NCBI GenBank assembly: GCA_051650105.1
Contig: JBOFIJ010000009.1
Span: 1 to 64,000, forward strand
Direction of reading: 5' to 3'
Origin: CAMWXW01 sp051650105
GTDB taxonomy: Bacteria; Desulfobacterota; Desulfovibrionia; Desulfovibrionales; Desulfovibrionaceae
DNA length: 64,000 bases
This document shows, piece after piece, positions 17,643-26,249 of the stretch. A program made the position numbers and the translations under genes. The notes below the pieces were generated by a model that saw nothing but the letters and a program-made list of their open reading frames with translations, was not told where the DNA came from and did not search any database. Every line of letters starts with the position of its first letter. The first letter of the stretch is position 1.

Positions 17643-18518
17643 TTACAAAGAATACATATAGACAAATTCGCACAAATTCTGAATATTTCTCTCAGCTTTT
17701 ATCATGCTACTCTTGTCCCTGTATAGAGCAAATAAGCTAGACCCACTACCAGAAAGCATAACAAAAAAAGATCCGCTCTGTAATAAGCGTTCTTTACATA
17801 CCCTAATGTCAGGATACTCGTCGAAGACTATTTCTTCAAAACAATTCCTATACACTGGAACCATGCTCACTGTTTTACTATAGCTTTTGTGACTTGTCAA
17901 GTCTTTTAGCGATTTTTTTTGAAGGAGTGTATCGTATGTGTTAAATGCCCATTTAGTTGATATTCTTGAGAAAAATAACACTAATAAAACGTGAATTCCT
18001 TCTAGTAAATAAGGAAACGGCAATAAATTGGGAGAGTTCTTCGTTTTCAAGGCAGGTGTGTTTTTTATAAAGAAAGGAACATCATCACCAATATTTTGGG
18101 CTATTTCATACAGTGTTTCATCAGATAACTGCTTTATTCCAACCTCCTCTTGTAAAAATAAAAGAAAGCGTGCTGCATTTGCACTGCCTCCACCTAAACC
18201 AGCCTGTATAGGAACATGTTTTTCCAAGTGAATGGAGTAGCCAGAGGGAAAATATTTTTCTGTTTTAAGATGCTTCTTTACAAGAGTGTATGCTGTTAAT
18301 ATAGTATTATTTGTTGAAACAACTTCATCTGTAGAAGTTGTCATAAAAAAGCCCTTTTTCTGCATTGTTTCAACTGTAATATTATCTTGAGGATAGGGGA
18401 GAGGATACAATATTGTATCAAGTTCATGATAGCCATTAGGTAACAGTCTGCCCACACTAAGAGCAAGATTAATTTTGCAATTTGATTGTAGTATGGTAAT
18501 TGTTGGAGTGAACGCCAT
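17643..18518 (-). CDS. ispE: 4-(cytidine-5'-diphospho)-2-C-methyl-D-erythritol kinase
   Basis: IspE is the GHMP kinase of the MEP isoprenoid pathway, acting between IspD and IspF (fused at 39878-41065). It shows CKINLALSVG near the N-terminus, the ATP loop PIQAGLGGGSANAA (about residues 100-113), GDDVPFF, and VMLSGSGSSLFAL near the C-terminus. Length 291 is normal. Its start abuts the hslV stop, and tRNA-Gln follows at once. Confidence 0.96.
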   Translation of the reverse strand: MAFTPTITILQSNCKINLALSVGRLLPNGYHELDTILYPLPYPQDNITVETMQKKGFFMTTSTDEVVSTNNTILTAYTLVKKHLKTEKYFPSGYSIHLEKHVPIQAGLGGGSANAARFLLFLQEEVGIKQLSDETLYEIAQNIGDDVPFFIKNTPALKTKNSPNLLPFPYLLEGIHVLLVLFFSRISTKWAFNTYDTLLQKKSLKDLTSHKSYSKTVSMVPVYRNCFEEIVFDEYPDIRVCKERLLQSGSFFVMLSGSGSSLFALYRDKSSMIKAERNIQNLCEFVYMYSL

Positions 18519-19055
18519 TTATAATGTCTCTATAGTTAGATTATTATTTGTAAACACACAAATTTCACTTGCAATTGTTAACGATATTCTCACAATTTCT
18601 TCAGCATGAAGTTCTGTATTTTGTTTTAATGCTTTTGCTGCAGATAGTGCATATGCTCCACCACTACCAATAGTTGCTATTCCATCATCTGGTTCTATAA
18701 CATCACCTGTACCGCTTAGTATTAAAATACTATCTTTATCAGCAACCAATAACATGGCTTCTAATTTACGTAAGTATTTATCTCCTCTCCATTCTTTGGC
18801 TAATTCTACACTGCTTTTCAATAAATTACCTGAAAATTCCTCTAATTTTACTTCAAAACGCTCAAATAATGTAAAGGCATCTGCTGTAGACCCAGCAAAA
18901 CCAGATATAATATCCCCATTATAGAGCCTTCTCACTTTCTTAGCAGATTTTTTCATTACAATTGTATTACCAAGAGTAACTTGTCCATCTCCGCCCAAAG
19001 AAACAGTGTTTCCAATTTTTACAGCTATTATTGTAGTGCCTTTTATTTCTAACAT
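18519..19055 (-). CDS. hslV: ATP-dependent protease subunit HslV with short propeptide
   Basis: HslV is the N-terminal-threonine peptidase of the HslUV complex. The motif GTTIIAV lies at residues 6-12 instead of directly after Met, so five to six residues (MLEIKG) must be removed to expose the catalytic Thr. GGDGQVTLGNT and KVRRLYNGDIISGFAGSTADAF are typical. The partner ATPase gene hslU is not adjacent, which is unusual for this pair. At 178 residues it is complete. The gene sits between the M48 peptidase and ispE with no spacing. Confidence 0.93.
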   Translation of the reverse strand: MLEIKGTTIIAVKIGNTVSLGGDGQVTLGNTIVMKKSAKKVRRLYNGDIISGFAGSTADAFTLFERFEVKLEEFSGNLLKSSVELAKEWRGDKYLRKLEAMLLVADKDSILILSGTGDVIEPDDGIATIGSGGAYALSAAKALKQNTELHAEEIVRISLTIASEICVFTNNNLTIETL

Positions 19056-19057
19056 AA

Positions 19058-20452
19058 TTATTTCCTCATATTTGCTTTAATGAAGAGTACACGTTCTTGA
19101 TATAAGGTGTCAAATATTTTAAACGTATTTCTTTGATTTTCTGATTGTATTAGTGTTTCAGCCTGCTTTCTATATAAGCCTGTTTTTTCAAGGTTATTTA
19201 AATAGAGTGAAGAGTACGCTAGATGAATATATCCAGAAAATTCTTCTCCTGTTTTACCAAGTATTCTTCCATAATAATAGTGAACTTCTGGATCTTCTGG
19301 AAAAAAATTTAATACAGAGCTATATAATTGTTTTGATAGAGCATTTTCTTTTTTTTCCTCTTTCACTCTAGCAAGATAAAAAAGAGAAAAAGAATCTTTT
19401 GGATTAAGAAATAAAGCTTGAGTTAGTAATGTGTCTGCTGTGTCTATATCATTACTATCAAAATAAAAAATAGCAGCTTCCCTATAAAATAACGCATTAT
19501 TGGAAGAACATAATAAGGCTTTATCGAAATACTCCTTTGCATAAGAACGTTCTTGCATTCTACTATGAATAATAGCATTAAGAAATATCTTTTCGCAGGC
19601 AGTATCACTATGTAAAAGAGCAATGGCTCGTTTTGGTATGTCGTATTTTGCACGGACAAAATTCTGTACTCTTTTAAAGGAGGTCATTTTGGGAGATCTT
19701 TTTTGTATTTCTTGTGAAAATGTTTCTGCTTGTATTTTGGTGTGGTTAACTCTATCTGCTATTTCAGGATGTGTGCTCATATAAATAGGAAATGTACCAC
19801 TGCCAGATAATAACATATTTTTTCTCAAAATCGCAAAACTCTCTGAAAGAGAATAGGGATTATAGCCAGCACGAACAAGGTATTGCATCCCAGATTTATC
19901 GGCTTCTGATTCGTCTAAACGACTAAAATAAAGAGAAGCATTATGGCTAGCACCTAAAGAACCAAGTAAAATAGCAATGCCCGGTGGGCCAAGCGCTAAG
20001 CCGGCAAGGCCAACTAATAAAGAGAATAGGGTTATTTTTGAACTTCTTTCAATTCTGCTTGCAATATGTCTATTTGTGATATGTCCTATTTCGTGTGAAA
20101 TGACAGCAGCAAGCTGATCCTCATTTTCCATAGCAAGTAAAAGGCCTGTGTTAATAAAAATATACCCACCAGGGGTAGCAAATGCATTAACTGAAGGATC
20201 ATTAATAACAAATGCAGTAAATGTATATGGTGTTGGTGGAAGTGTACTTACTATGGAGGCAACAACGTTTTCCACATATTGTGCAATGGTTGGATCGTAT
20301 ATAATAGGCAAATATGTTTTCACAAAGACACTGAATTGTTTTCCTAATTTTTCTTCATCTGCAATACTAAAAGCATAAAGAGGGATATTATGAAAAAGAA
20401 AACAGAAGAGAATACAAAGAATAAGTGTTTTTTTATAAAATATCTTCCCCAT
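19058..20452 (-). CDS. periplasmic M48 metallopeptidase with TPR domain (BepA-like)
   Basis: This 464-residue protein has a signal peptide (KKTLILCILFCFLFHNIPLYA) and then an M48 peptidase domain. The zinc motif HEIGHITNRH is at about residues 119-128, and the third ligand is probably the Glu of DESEAD. The second half is TPR-like (about residues 290-450). The architecture matches BepA/YfgC, which degrades or assists outer-membrane assembly intermediates. A 146-base piece of the TPR-encoding part is copied at 22385-22560. The gene ends two bases before hslV. Confidence 0.92.
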   Translation of the reverse strand: MGKIFYKKTLILCILFCFLFHNIPLYAFSIADEEKLGKQFSVFVKTYLPIIYDPTIAQYVENVVASIVSTLPPTPYTFTAFVINDPSVNAFATPGGYIFINTGLLLAMENEDQLAAVISHEIGHITNRHIASRIERSSKITLFSLLVGLAGLALGPPGIAILLGSLGASHNASLYFSRLDESEADKSGMQYLVRAGYNPYSLSESFAILRKNMLLSGSGTFPIYMSTHPEIADRVNHTKIQAETFSQEIQKRSPKMTSFKRVQNFVRAKYDIPKRAIALLHSDTACEKIFLNAIIHSRMQERSYAKEYFDKALLCSSNNALFYREAAIFYFDSNDIDTADTLLTQALFLNPKDSFSLFYLARVKEEKKENALSKQLYSSVLNFFPEDPEVHYYYGRILGKTGEEFSGYIHLAYSSLYLNNLEKTGLYRKQAETLIQSENQRNTFKIFDTLYQERVLFIKANMRK

Positions 20453-21210
20453 ACCAAAAGGGTATCATAACGTATAAAAATGTGCAACAACTCTACAAAA
20501 TATCACTATCACAGTAAATACTCTTGAGAGAGCGAAGAGCACAAATAAATATGCAGATATTTTTTCCATGAGACATCATAATGAAAAGCCACTGAATTCG
20601 CCATTGTTCTTCATATATTTTTTAGTCTCAATGATAATCGTTTTTCGTACGTAAAAAGTTGTTTAAAATGGGCCAAAAAATGATTCATCTACTTCCTTTA
20701 TAAAAGTACACAAAACAATACAATATTATGGAAGAAGAGTTCTTTCTCTAGGGAGAGTATCAACAATACCTAAATTTGCGAGAGAATTCTTGAAAGACTC
20801 GTATTCTTTGACTGTGCTAGTGAATGTTGTGTATAATCTAAACTATGAAACAGAATTTTGTTCAACTTGAACAAGCTGAGTAGAAATACCGTTATCATGG
20901 AGTTTTTTTCATAGTCATATCGGCTCTGTAGGCTTACGACTGTATGTGATGTGCCTATTCTCTACATATACAGTGCAGATAAATGTAACGTATTGAAATG
21001 CATAGTACATTTAATATATTTTCATACTATTATTTTGAGAACACTCTTTTTACTAAATGGAGACATTCTATAGTTTCCTTAGAGTAAAAATAGCAACACA
21101 CAGAAAACAATATTATAATAAAAGAAAGTAATGTAAAAGGGAGTCCCTTATTAAAAATAAAGAATCTTTCCTTTAACATTATAAAAAACTACTTATATAA
21201 ACTAAACAAA
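20453..21210. other. 758-base gap holding at least one gene remnant
   Basis: No intact gene is visible. The minus strand at 20726-20937 carries a decayed SPOR-like coding stretch, listed separately. The remainder is AT-rich with stops in all frames. Promoters for the M48 operon must lie near its left end but were not identified. Confidence 0.45.
20726..20937 (-). pseudogene. remnant of a SPOR-domain protein
   Basis: The minus strand reads SLQSRYDYEK, a one-base slip in a run of seven A, then KLHDNGISTQLVQVEQNSVS, a stop, then FRLYTTFTSTVKEYESFKNS, ANLGIVDTLPRERTLLP and a stop at 20726-20728. The alternation of strands and the spaced helices match SPOR peptidoglycan-binding domains (strand, helix ending in G, strand, strand, helix ending in LG). 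The frameshift and the stop mark it as broken. No intact source lies in the window. Confidence 0.5.
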
Positions 21211-21705
21211 TTATAATATACCTTTTACGGCAGAAAGTACATTATCATAATTAGGTTCTTCTGTTATTTCTGTAAGATATTCTACGTATACAATTTTATT
21301 ATTTTTATCAATAACAAGCACTGCACGGGTCAATAATTTTAATTCATCAATTAATAGAGCATATTTGGTTGCAAAATCACGATTCTGATAATCGCTTACC
21401 ACTATCATATTTTTTATACCCTCTGCACCACAAAAACGTTCCTGGGCAAAAGGCAAATCCAACGATATTGTCACCACAGAAACACTCGGAAATTTACTTG
21501 CTTCCGTATTAAATCTTTTAGTTTGTAGCTGGCACATGCCAGTATCTATGGAAGGCAATACAGACACAACTTTTATTCCAGAGGTATCATACAGTTTATA
21601 GGGACTGAGGTCTGTCTTTACTGCTACAAAATTTGGGGCAATTTCACCAACTTTTAATTGATTTCCACTAACAGTGAGAGGGTTCCCTTGAAATAATACT
21701 TGCAT
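21211..21705 (-). CDS. tpx: thiol peroxidase (atypical 2-Cys peroxiredoxin)
   Basis: Tpx reduces hydroperoxides with thioredoxin as donor. The peroxidatic Cys is residue 58 in PSIDTGMCQLQTKRFN, and the resolving Cys is residue 92 in FAQERFCGAEGI. The start at MQVLFQGNPLTVSG was chosen because GGAGG lies just upstream. An in-frame start 25 codons earlier lacks a ribosome site and would add a non-family extension. The protein is 164 residues, normal for Tpx. It stands alone between two long gaps. Confidence 0.96.
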   Translation of the reverse strand: MQVLFQGNPLTVSGNQLKVGEIAPNFVAVKTDLSPYKLYDTSGIKVVSVLPSIDTGMCQLQTKRFNTEASKFPSVSVVTISLDLPFAQERFCGAEGIKNMIVVSDYQNRDFATKYALLIDELKLLTRAVLVIDKNNKIVYVEYLTEITEEPNYDNVLSAVKGIL

Positions 21706-23120
21706 ATATCCTCCATAAAATAATAGGCTTATTGGATGATAACAAAGGCAATCTACATTGTCTAGTTTTTTATTTCGCATTAGGAATATTTTTTCAACGC
21801 ATTCTCATAGGTCCGTGGTGTATTTAATCATTATTTTATGGTTTACAGTTCTTGTCCATTTAACACTTTTTCCTAAAATACCTATAAAATCAACTGTTGT
21901 CTTCACATGTAGTATATTGAATCCTTTGATAAATTTTCTCTTACATAAAATGTTTCACTGTCGTATACCCTATACATTCTTCCATGAGCCTTGACTAAAT
22001 TATAAAAAATACTGTTTCAGGAATAATTTTTCTCTATACTATAGATTTGGATTATTTATATCGTCTATTATTTCTTTACTTTACTGTTCTCCTGACTATA
22101 TAAAACCACATCCATACTATTTAACACCCTTTTTCAATAGTATTTCTTTCTCTTACTGAAGAAACCTATAAAGCAACAATGTCTGAAGAATATATTTTAT
22201 TTTCTGTATTCACTATTGTCTAAAAAGTGTAAAAGTATAGTAATGAGTGAGCATATTTTCCTAACTAATTTTAAATATTGAGCAATATATATTTGTGGTT
22301 CAGGTAATATTGTAATAGGAATCTCTCTGATTTTTTCCAATATTTAACTATTGTCTATCGTTAAAACAATTCTAAAGGTAAAATCTGAGTTAATATGATC
22401 TATTCACTATATCTATATCATTACTATCAAAATAAAAGATAGCAGCTTCCCTATAAAATAACGCATTATCGGAAGAACATAATAAGACTTTATCGAAATA
22501 TCTCTTTGCATAGGAACATTCTTGTATTCTACTATGAATATAGCATTAAGAAATATCAATATAGAATTATCTTTCACAATAATTCTACCATAATATATTC
22601 ACATTCTATCTACTTATTTGTGAGGTAAAACATCTATTGCAACATTTATCATAATATGGGGAAATGGCTTTTATTTTCCAATATGTGTTGTCCTCTATCC
22701 ACACTATTAACGTATCTCAGGAATAGATATCCAAATTATTAAATACGTTGTAGAAGAAATTATGAATATTTCTTTGTTAAATAGGAAATATATCGGATGA
22801 ATTTGTATAGTATACATTAAATATATGAAATAATATTTTTTTGAGATATGACTATAATGTTTGTTATGTAGTGTGTTTATTATTGTATATTAAAATAGTA
22901 AATACAAAGTATTACTTTAAGTATTGATTCTGTGTTCTCGTGTATATACTTTGAGAATTTGATGTATTTCTTACAGAATTTCCCATCACTATGAAGATTC
23001 CCTATATAGCAATTTTACAAAGAATAAAAGCAAAAGAATTGAAAGAAAAAGGATAATAATATAGATTTTGGAAGGCCATTTTGTGAAAAAAAAAGAACAA
23101 GTAGAAAAATACTTTTATTG
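21706..23120. other. 1.4-kb gap of apparently decayed sequence
   Basis: No intact gene is visible. A copy of part of the M48 peptidase gene lies at 22385-22560. Minus-strand readings at about 21790-22000 (GRMYRVYDSETFYVRENLSK, shifting frame to KTTVDFIGILGKSVKWTRTV) and 22215-22350 (REIPITILPEPQIYIAQYLK) look like degraded coding sequence of unknown families. A short plus-strand frame at 21758-21994 is not supported by a ribosome site or family match. Confidence 0.4.
22385..22560 (-). pseudogene. damaged copy of part of the M48 peptidase gene
   Basis: The 146 bases at about 22412-22556 match 19443-19588 in the same orientation. I count roughly nine substitutions, all transitions, plus one single-base deletion that breaks the frame. 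Weaker similarity extends to about 22385. The source segment encodes part of the TPR region of the peptidase. No start, stop or remaining gene body is present. Confidence 0.92.
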
Positions 23121-24389
23121 TTAAAAATATCGTATAAGAAATTGCTGTGCCTTCCGTATAAAAGCAATGGAAAGAGCATTGCCTTGAAAGATGGCTTTTT
23201 TTCTACTAAATGTTTCAAGAGAGTGAATTCCATGGTATTGACCTATTCCACTTTCACCAACTCCGCCAAAGGGTAATTTTTGGTCAATAAGGTGTAGTAA
23301 TGTTGCATTAAAGCAAAGTCCGCCAGAAGAGAGCCCATATGTTGAAAAGTTTTTTGTGTCATTTCTAAAAATATATAAGGCAAGAACTTTTTGTTTTTCT
23401 TTAAGTTTTTTGTAAAGAGTTGCTTCGGAATCATATTCTATAATTGGGAGAATTGGGCCAAATATTTCTTCTTGCATAATAGGGCTATTTTCCGATGGAT
23501 TTATGACAATCGTGAACGGAAAATAGATATTTTTTTTATGAAATTCTTCTATTTTTTCTTGATAAACGATATTTTCGTTTCTGAGAAGTGTTTCCAATCT
23601 AGAATAATGATGTTCATTGATTATTTTTCCTGTTTTTTTCCCATATTTTTCTATATATTCAATACAGTGTGAAATAAATTCATCTTTTTTTCCTTTTGGA
23701 AGGTAGACATGGTCTGGAGCAACACATGTTTGTCCAGCATTGAGTAGTTTCCCCCAAAGTATTTTTTCAGCGGCTTTTTTCACATTATATTCTTTTTCTA
23801 TAATAACGGGAGATTTTCCTCCTAATTCAAGTGTTACTGGTATAAGATATTTGGCTGCTTTTTCATAAATAATTCTGCCTATTTTTGTGCTTCCTGTGAA
23901 AAAAAGGTAATTGCTTTTAGGTATAAGATCTTCCAATACAGTATATTCTCCTGTGACGACGTTGAACGTGCTTATATTCGCTTCTTTTGCGATAGCACTA
24001 AGAAGGTTACTTGTGTGTTTTGCTAATTCAGAGGGCTTTATAATAACAGTATTACCAGCAGCAATAGCACCAATTGCTGGCAAAATAGAAAGTTGAAATG
24101 GATAATTCCAAGGTGAAATAATAAGAACATTACCATATGGTTCATAATTTATGTAGGAAGAGCACCCAAGAAAGAGTAATGGACTCCATATTCTTCTGGG
24201 TTTATTCCATTTTTTAGCTTTTTTTAGACAAAGCGATATCTCTTGTATGACAGGTACATATTCAGTAAGTAGTGCCTCTTCAGCACTTTTATGTAAATCT
24301 GTATATAAAGCATGAAGAATATCTGTTTTATATTTATAGATAGTATTTTTTATTATATGCAAGTGTTCTATCGTATCAGTATTTTCCAT
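23121..24389 (-). CDS. aldehyde dehydrogenase (class 3 family)
   Basis: The enzyme oxidises aldehydes to acids with NAD(P). It has the nucleotide-binding ISPWNYPFQL, FTGSTKIGR, the catalytic Glu in LELGGKSP and the catalytic Cys in NAGQTCVAPDHVYL. PFGGVGESGIG and a hydrophobic C-terminus (FIRKAQQFLIRYF) follow, as in fatty-aldehyde dehydrogenases. At 422 residues it is a little shorter than average; the N-terminus lacks about 20 residues, and a stop just upstream precludes an earlier start. It faces away from the alcohol dehydrogenase gene at 24533. Confidence 0.92.
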   Translation of the reverse strand: MENTDTIEHLHIIKNTIYKYKTDILHALYTDLHKSAEEALLTEYVPVIQEISLCLKKAKKWNKPRRIWSPLLFLGCSSYINYEPYGNVLIISPWNYPFQLSILPAIGAIAAGNTVIIKPSELAKHTSNLLSAIAKEANISTFNVVTGEYTVLEDLIPKSNYLFFTGSTKIGRIIYEKAAKYLIPVTLELGGKSPVIIEKEYNVKKAAEKILWGKLLNAGQTCVAPDHVYLPKGKKDEFISHCIEYIEKYGKKTGKIINEHHYSRLETLLRNENIVYQEKIEEFHKKNIYFPFTIVINPSENSPIMQEEIFGPILPIIEYDSEATLYKKLKEKQKVLALYIFRNDTKNFSTYGLSSGGLCFNATLLHLIDQKLPFGGVGESGIGQYHGIHSLETFSRKKAIFQGNALSIAFIRKAQQFLIRYF

Positions 24390-24532
24390 AAAAATCCTTT
24401 TATTACTTCATATTTTGTGTAAAAGAGAGTATACTGCCAAAAAGAATGAATAAATAATGATCCTATCATAAGAAAATGAATAAAAGAAGTATTTTACTTC
24501 ATAGATATTCATTAAGATAAAAGAGGTATATT

Positions 24533-25705
24533 ATGGAGAATTTTGAATACAATATTAATACGAAAATTTTTTTCGGGAAAGGCTCTGTGGCACATCTTGG
24601 AGAAGAAGTAAAAAAAAGAGCACAACGTGTTCTTCTACTGTATGGAGCACAAAGTATCAAGCAAAATGGGTTATACACCGTAATAATAAAGCAATTACAA
24701 GAATCTTGTGTGCAAGTATATGAATTAGGTGGAATTGTCGCAAATCCTCGTATTGAATCTGTGTATGAAGGTGCAACGATATGTAAAGAACATTCCATAG
24801 AGCTCATTCTTGCTGTTGGTGGAGGAAGTATAATAGATTGCGCTAAAGCAATTGCAGCACAAGCAAAAATGAGTGAAGATATTTGGACGACCCTTTATGT
24901 TAATCAAAAAATGGAAAAACTAGTAGATGTTCTTCCTGTGGCAAGTATTCTCACTCTTTCTGCAACAGGTAGTGAAATGAATGGCAATAGTGTAATTTCT
25001 AATATGACAGAGCGGCGAAAATTAGCTATCGGAAGTGATTTATTGCGTCCTGTATTTTCCATATTAGATCCAGAATACACATATACAGTGGATAAATATC
25101 AAACAGCAGCAGGTGTGGTGGATATGTTCAGTCATGTGTGTGAACAATATTTTAGTGAAGACACAAAAAGTTATCTACAAGATTCCATAATGGAGAGTCT
25201 ATTAAAAACAATAATGAAATATGGTAAAATAGTGCACAAAGATCCAAAGAATTATGAGGCAAGGGCTACTATTATGTGGGCAGGTTCTTTGGCATTAAAT
25301 GGTTTGTTAAGCTATGGTAAATCTGCAACAGATTGGTCTACTCACATGATGGAACATGAGTTGAGTGCATATTACGATATAACACATGCAGTTGGTTTAG
25401 CTATAATAACGCCTGCATGGATGAAGTATGTGCTTTCTGAAAAAACAGCATATAAATTTGCTAATTACGGCAGGAATATATTTTCTCTTGAGGGAGATAG
25501 TGATATGGAAATTGCAAAAAGAGCAATAGAAATGACAGAATCTTTTTTTATATCTCTTGGTATACCAACAAAGCTACATGAGGTAGGAATAGACAGCAAA
25601 GACTTTGAGGTAATGGCCAAGGGAGCAACAGCACATGGGCCAATTGGAAATATGAAATCCCTCACAAAAGAGGATATTATATCTATTTATAAAGGTGCTT
25701 TGTAG
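24533..25705 (+). CDS. iron-containing alcohol dehydrogenase (YqhD/BDH type)
   Basis: This NAD(P)H-dependent group III alcohol dehydrogenase interconverts aldehydes and alcohols. The coenzyme loop is AVGGGSIIDCAKAIA (about residues 93-107). Metal ligands are the Asp and His in VVDMFSHVCE and the two His in MMEHELSAYYDITHAVG. The SATGSEMNG motif is typical of butanol dehydrogenase/YqhD enzymes. At 390 residues it is full length, with AAAAGAGG before the ATG. It is divergent from the aldehyde dehydrogenase, so the two may share aldehyde substrates. Confidence 0.94.
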   Translation: MENFEYNINTKIFFGKGSVAHLGEEVKKRAQRVLLLYGAQSIKQNGLYTVIIKQLQESCVQVYELGGIVANPRIESVYEGATICKEHSIELILAVGGGSIIDCAKAIAAQAKMSEDIWTTLYVNQKMEKLVDVLPVASILTLSATGSEMNGNSVISNMTERRKLAIGSDLLRPVFSILDPEYTYTVDKYQTAAGVVDMFSHVCEQYFSEDTKSYLQDSIMESLLKTIMKYGKIVHKDPKNYEARATIMWAGSLALNGLLSYGKSATDWSTHMMEHELSAYYDITHAVGLAIITPAWMKYVLSEKTAYKFANYGRNIFSLEGDSDMEIAKRAIEMTESFFISLGIPTKLHEVGIDSKDFEVMAKGATAHGPIGNMKSLTKEDIISIYKGAL

Positions 25706-25900
25706 TGTATTACAGAAGAAATATTATATTTTTATAGCAAAGGGGATATATTTTCTGTATTTTGTACTGGATAATATGTTTTTTAGTGAGTAGATGGCTG
25801 ATGATTTTCTTAAAGAGATAAGTAATTGTTTTCTCACTGTCACAGTTTGTTAGCTGTTTAGAAATAATGATATATAAATTATAAATAGGTATGGGATGAT

Positions 25901-26239
25901 ATGAAACGTATTTACAAGGCTTTCTTTTTCTCTATGGATGGGCTTATTTTCGCTTGGAAATCTGAGGCTGCTTTTAGACAAATTTGTTTATTAGCTTTTT
26001 TTGGTGTATTCTATGCTTTGTATCAAATACAATCGGATATGCATGCTCTATTTCTTATTTTTTCTTCTTTTCTTTGTGTTGTGATAGAGTTACTGAATTC
26101 AGCTGTAGAAAAGGCAGTTGACCATACCTCTTTGGAACGTCATCCTCTGGCAAAAGCAGCTAAAGATATGGGAAGTGCTGCTCAATTAATAGGAATGCTT
26201 CTTTTTGCAATTACATTCTTTTATACTTATTCCAAATAG
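25901..26239 (+). CDS. dgkA: diacylglycerol kinase
   Basis: DgkA is a small inner-membrane kinase that converts diacylglycerol to phosphatidic acid. Its 112 residues have an amphipathic N-terminal helix (AWKSEAAFRQI) and three membrane segments. The active-site segment is VIELLNSAVEKAVD (about residues 60-74), followed by AKAAKDMGSAAQL. It lies ten bases before a phosphoglycerol transferase-like gene, whose reaction would release diacylglycerol for DgkA to recycle. Confidence 0.95.
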   Translation: MKRIYKAFFFSMDGLIFAWKSEAAFRQICLLAFFGVFYALYQIQSDMHALFLIFSSFLCVVIELLNSAVEKAVDHTSLERHPLAKAAKDMGSAAQLIGMLLFAITFFYTYSK

Positions 26240-26249
26240 GGAGTCATAA

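Noticed and set aside
21758..21994. Plus-strand open frame of 78 codons with hydrophobic segments
   Set aside because: No ribosome site or family signature, and the minus strand of the same stretch looks like decayed coding sequence.
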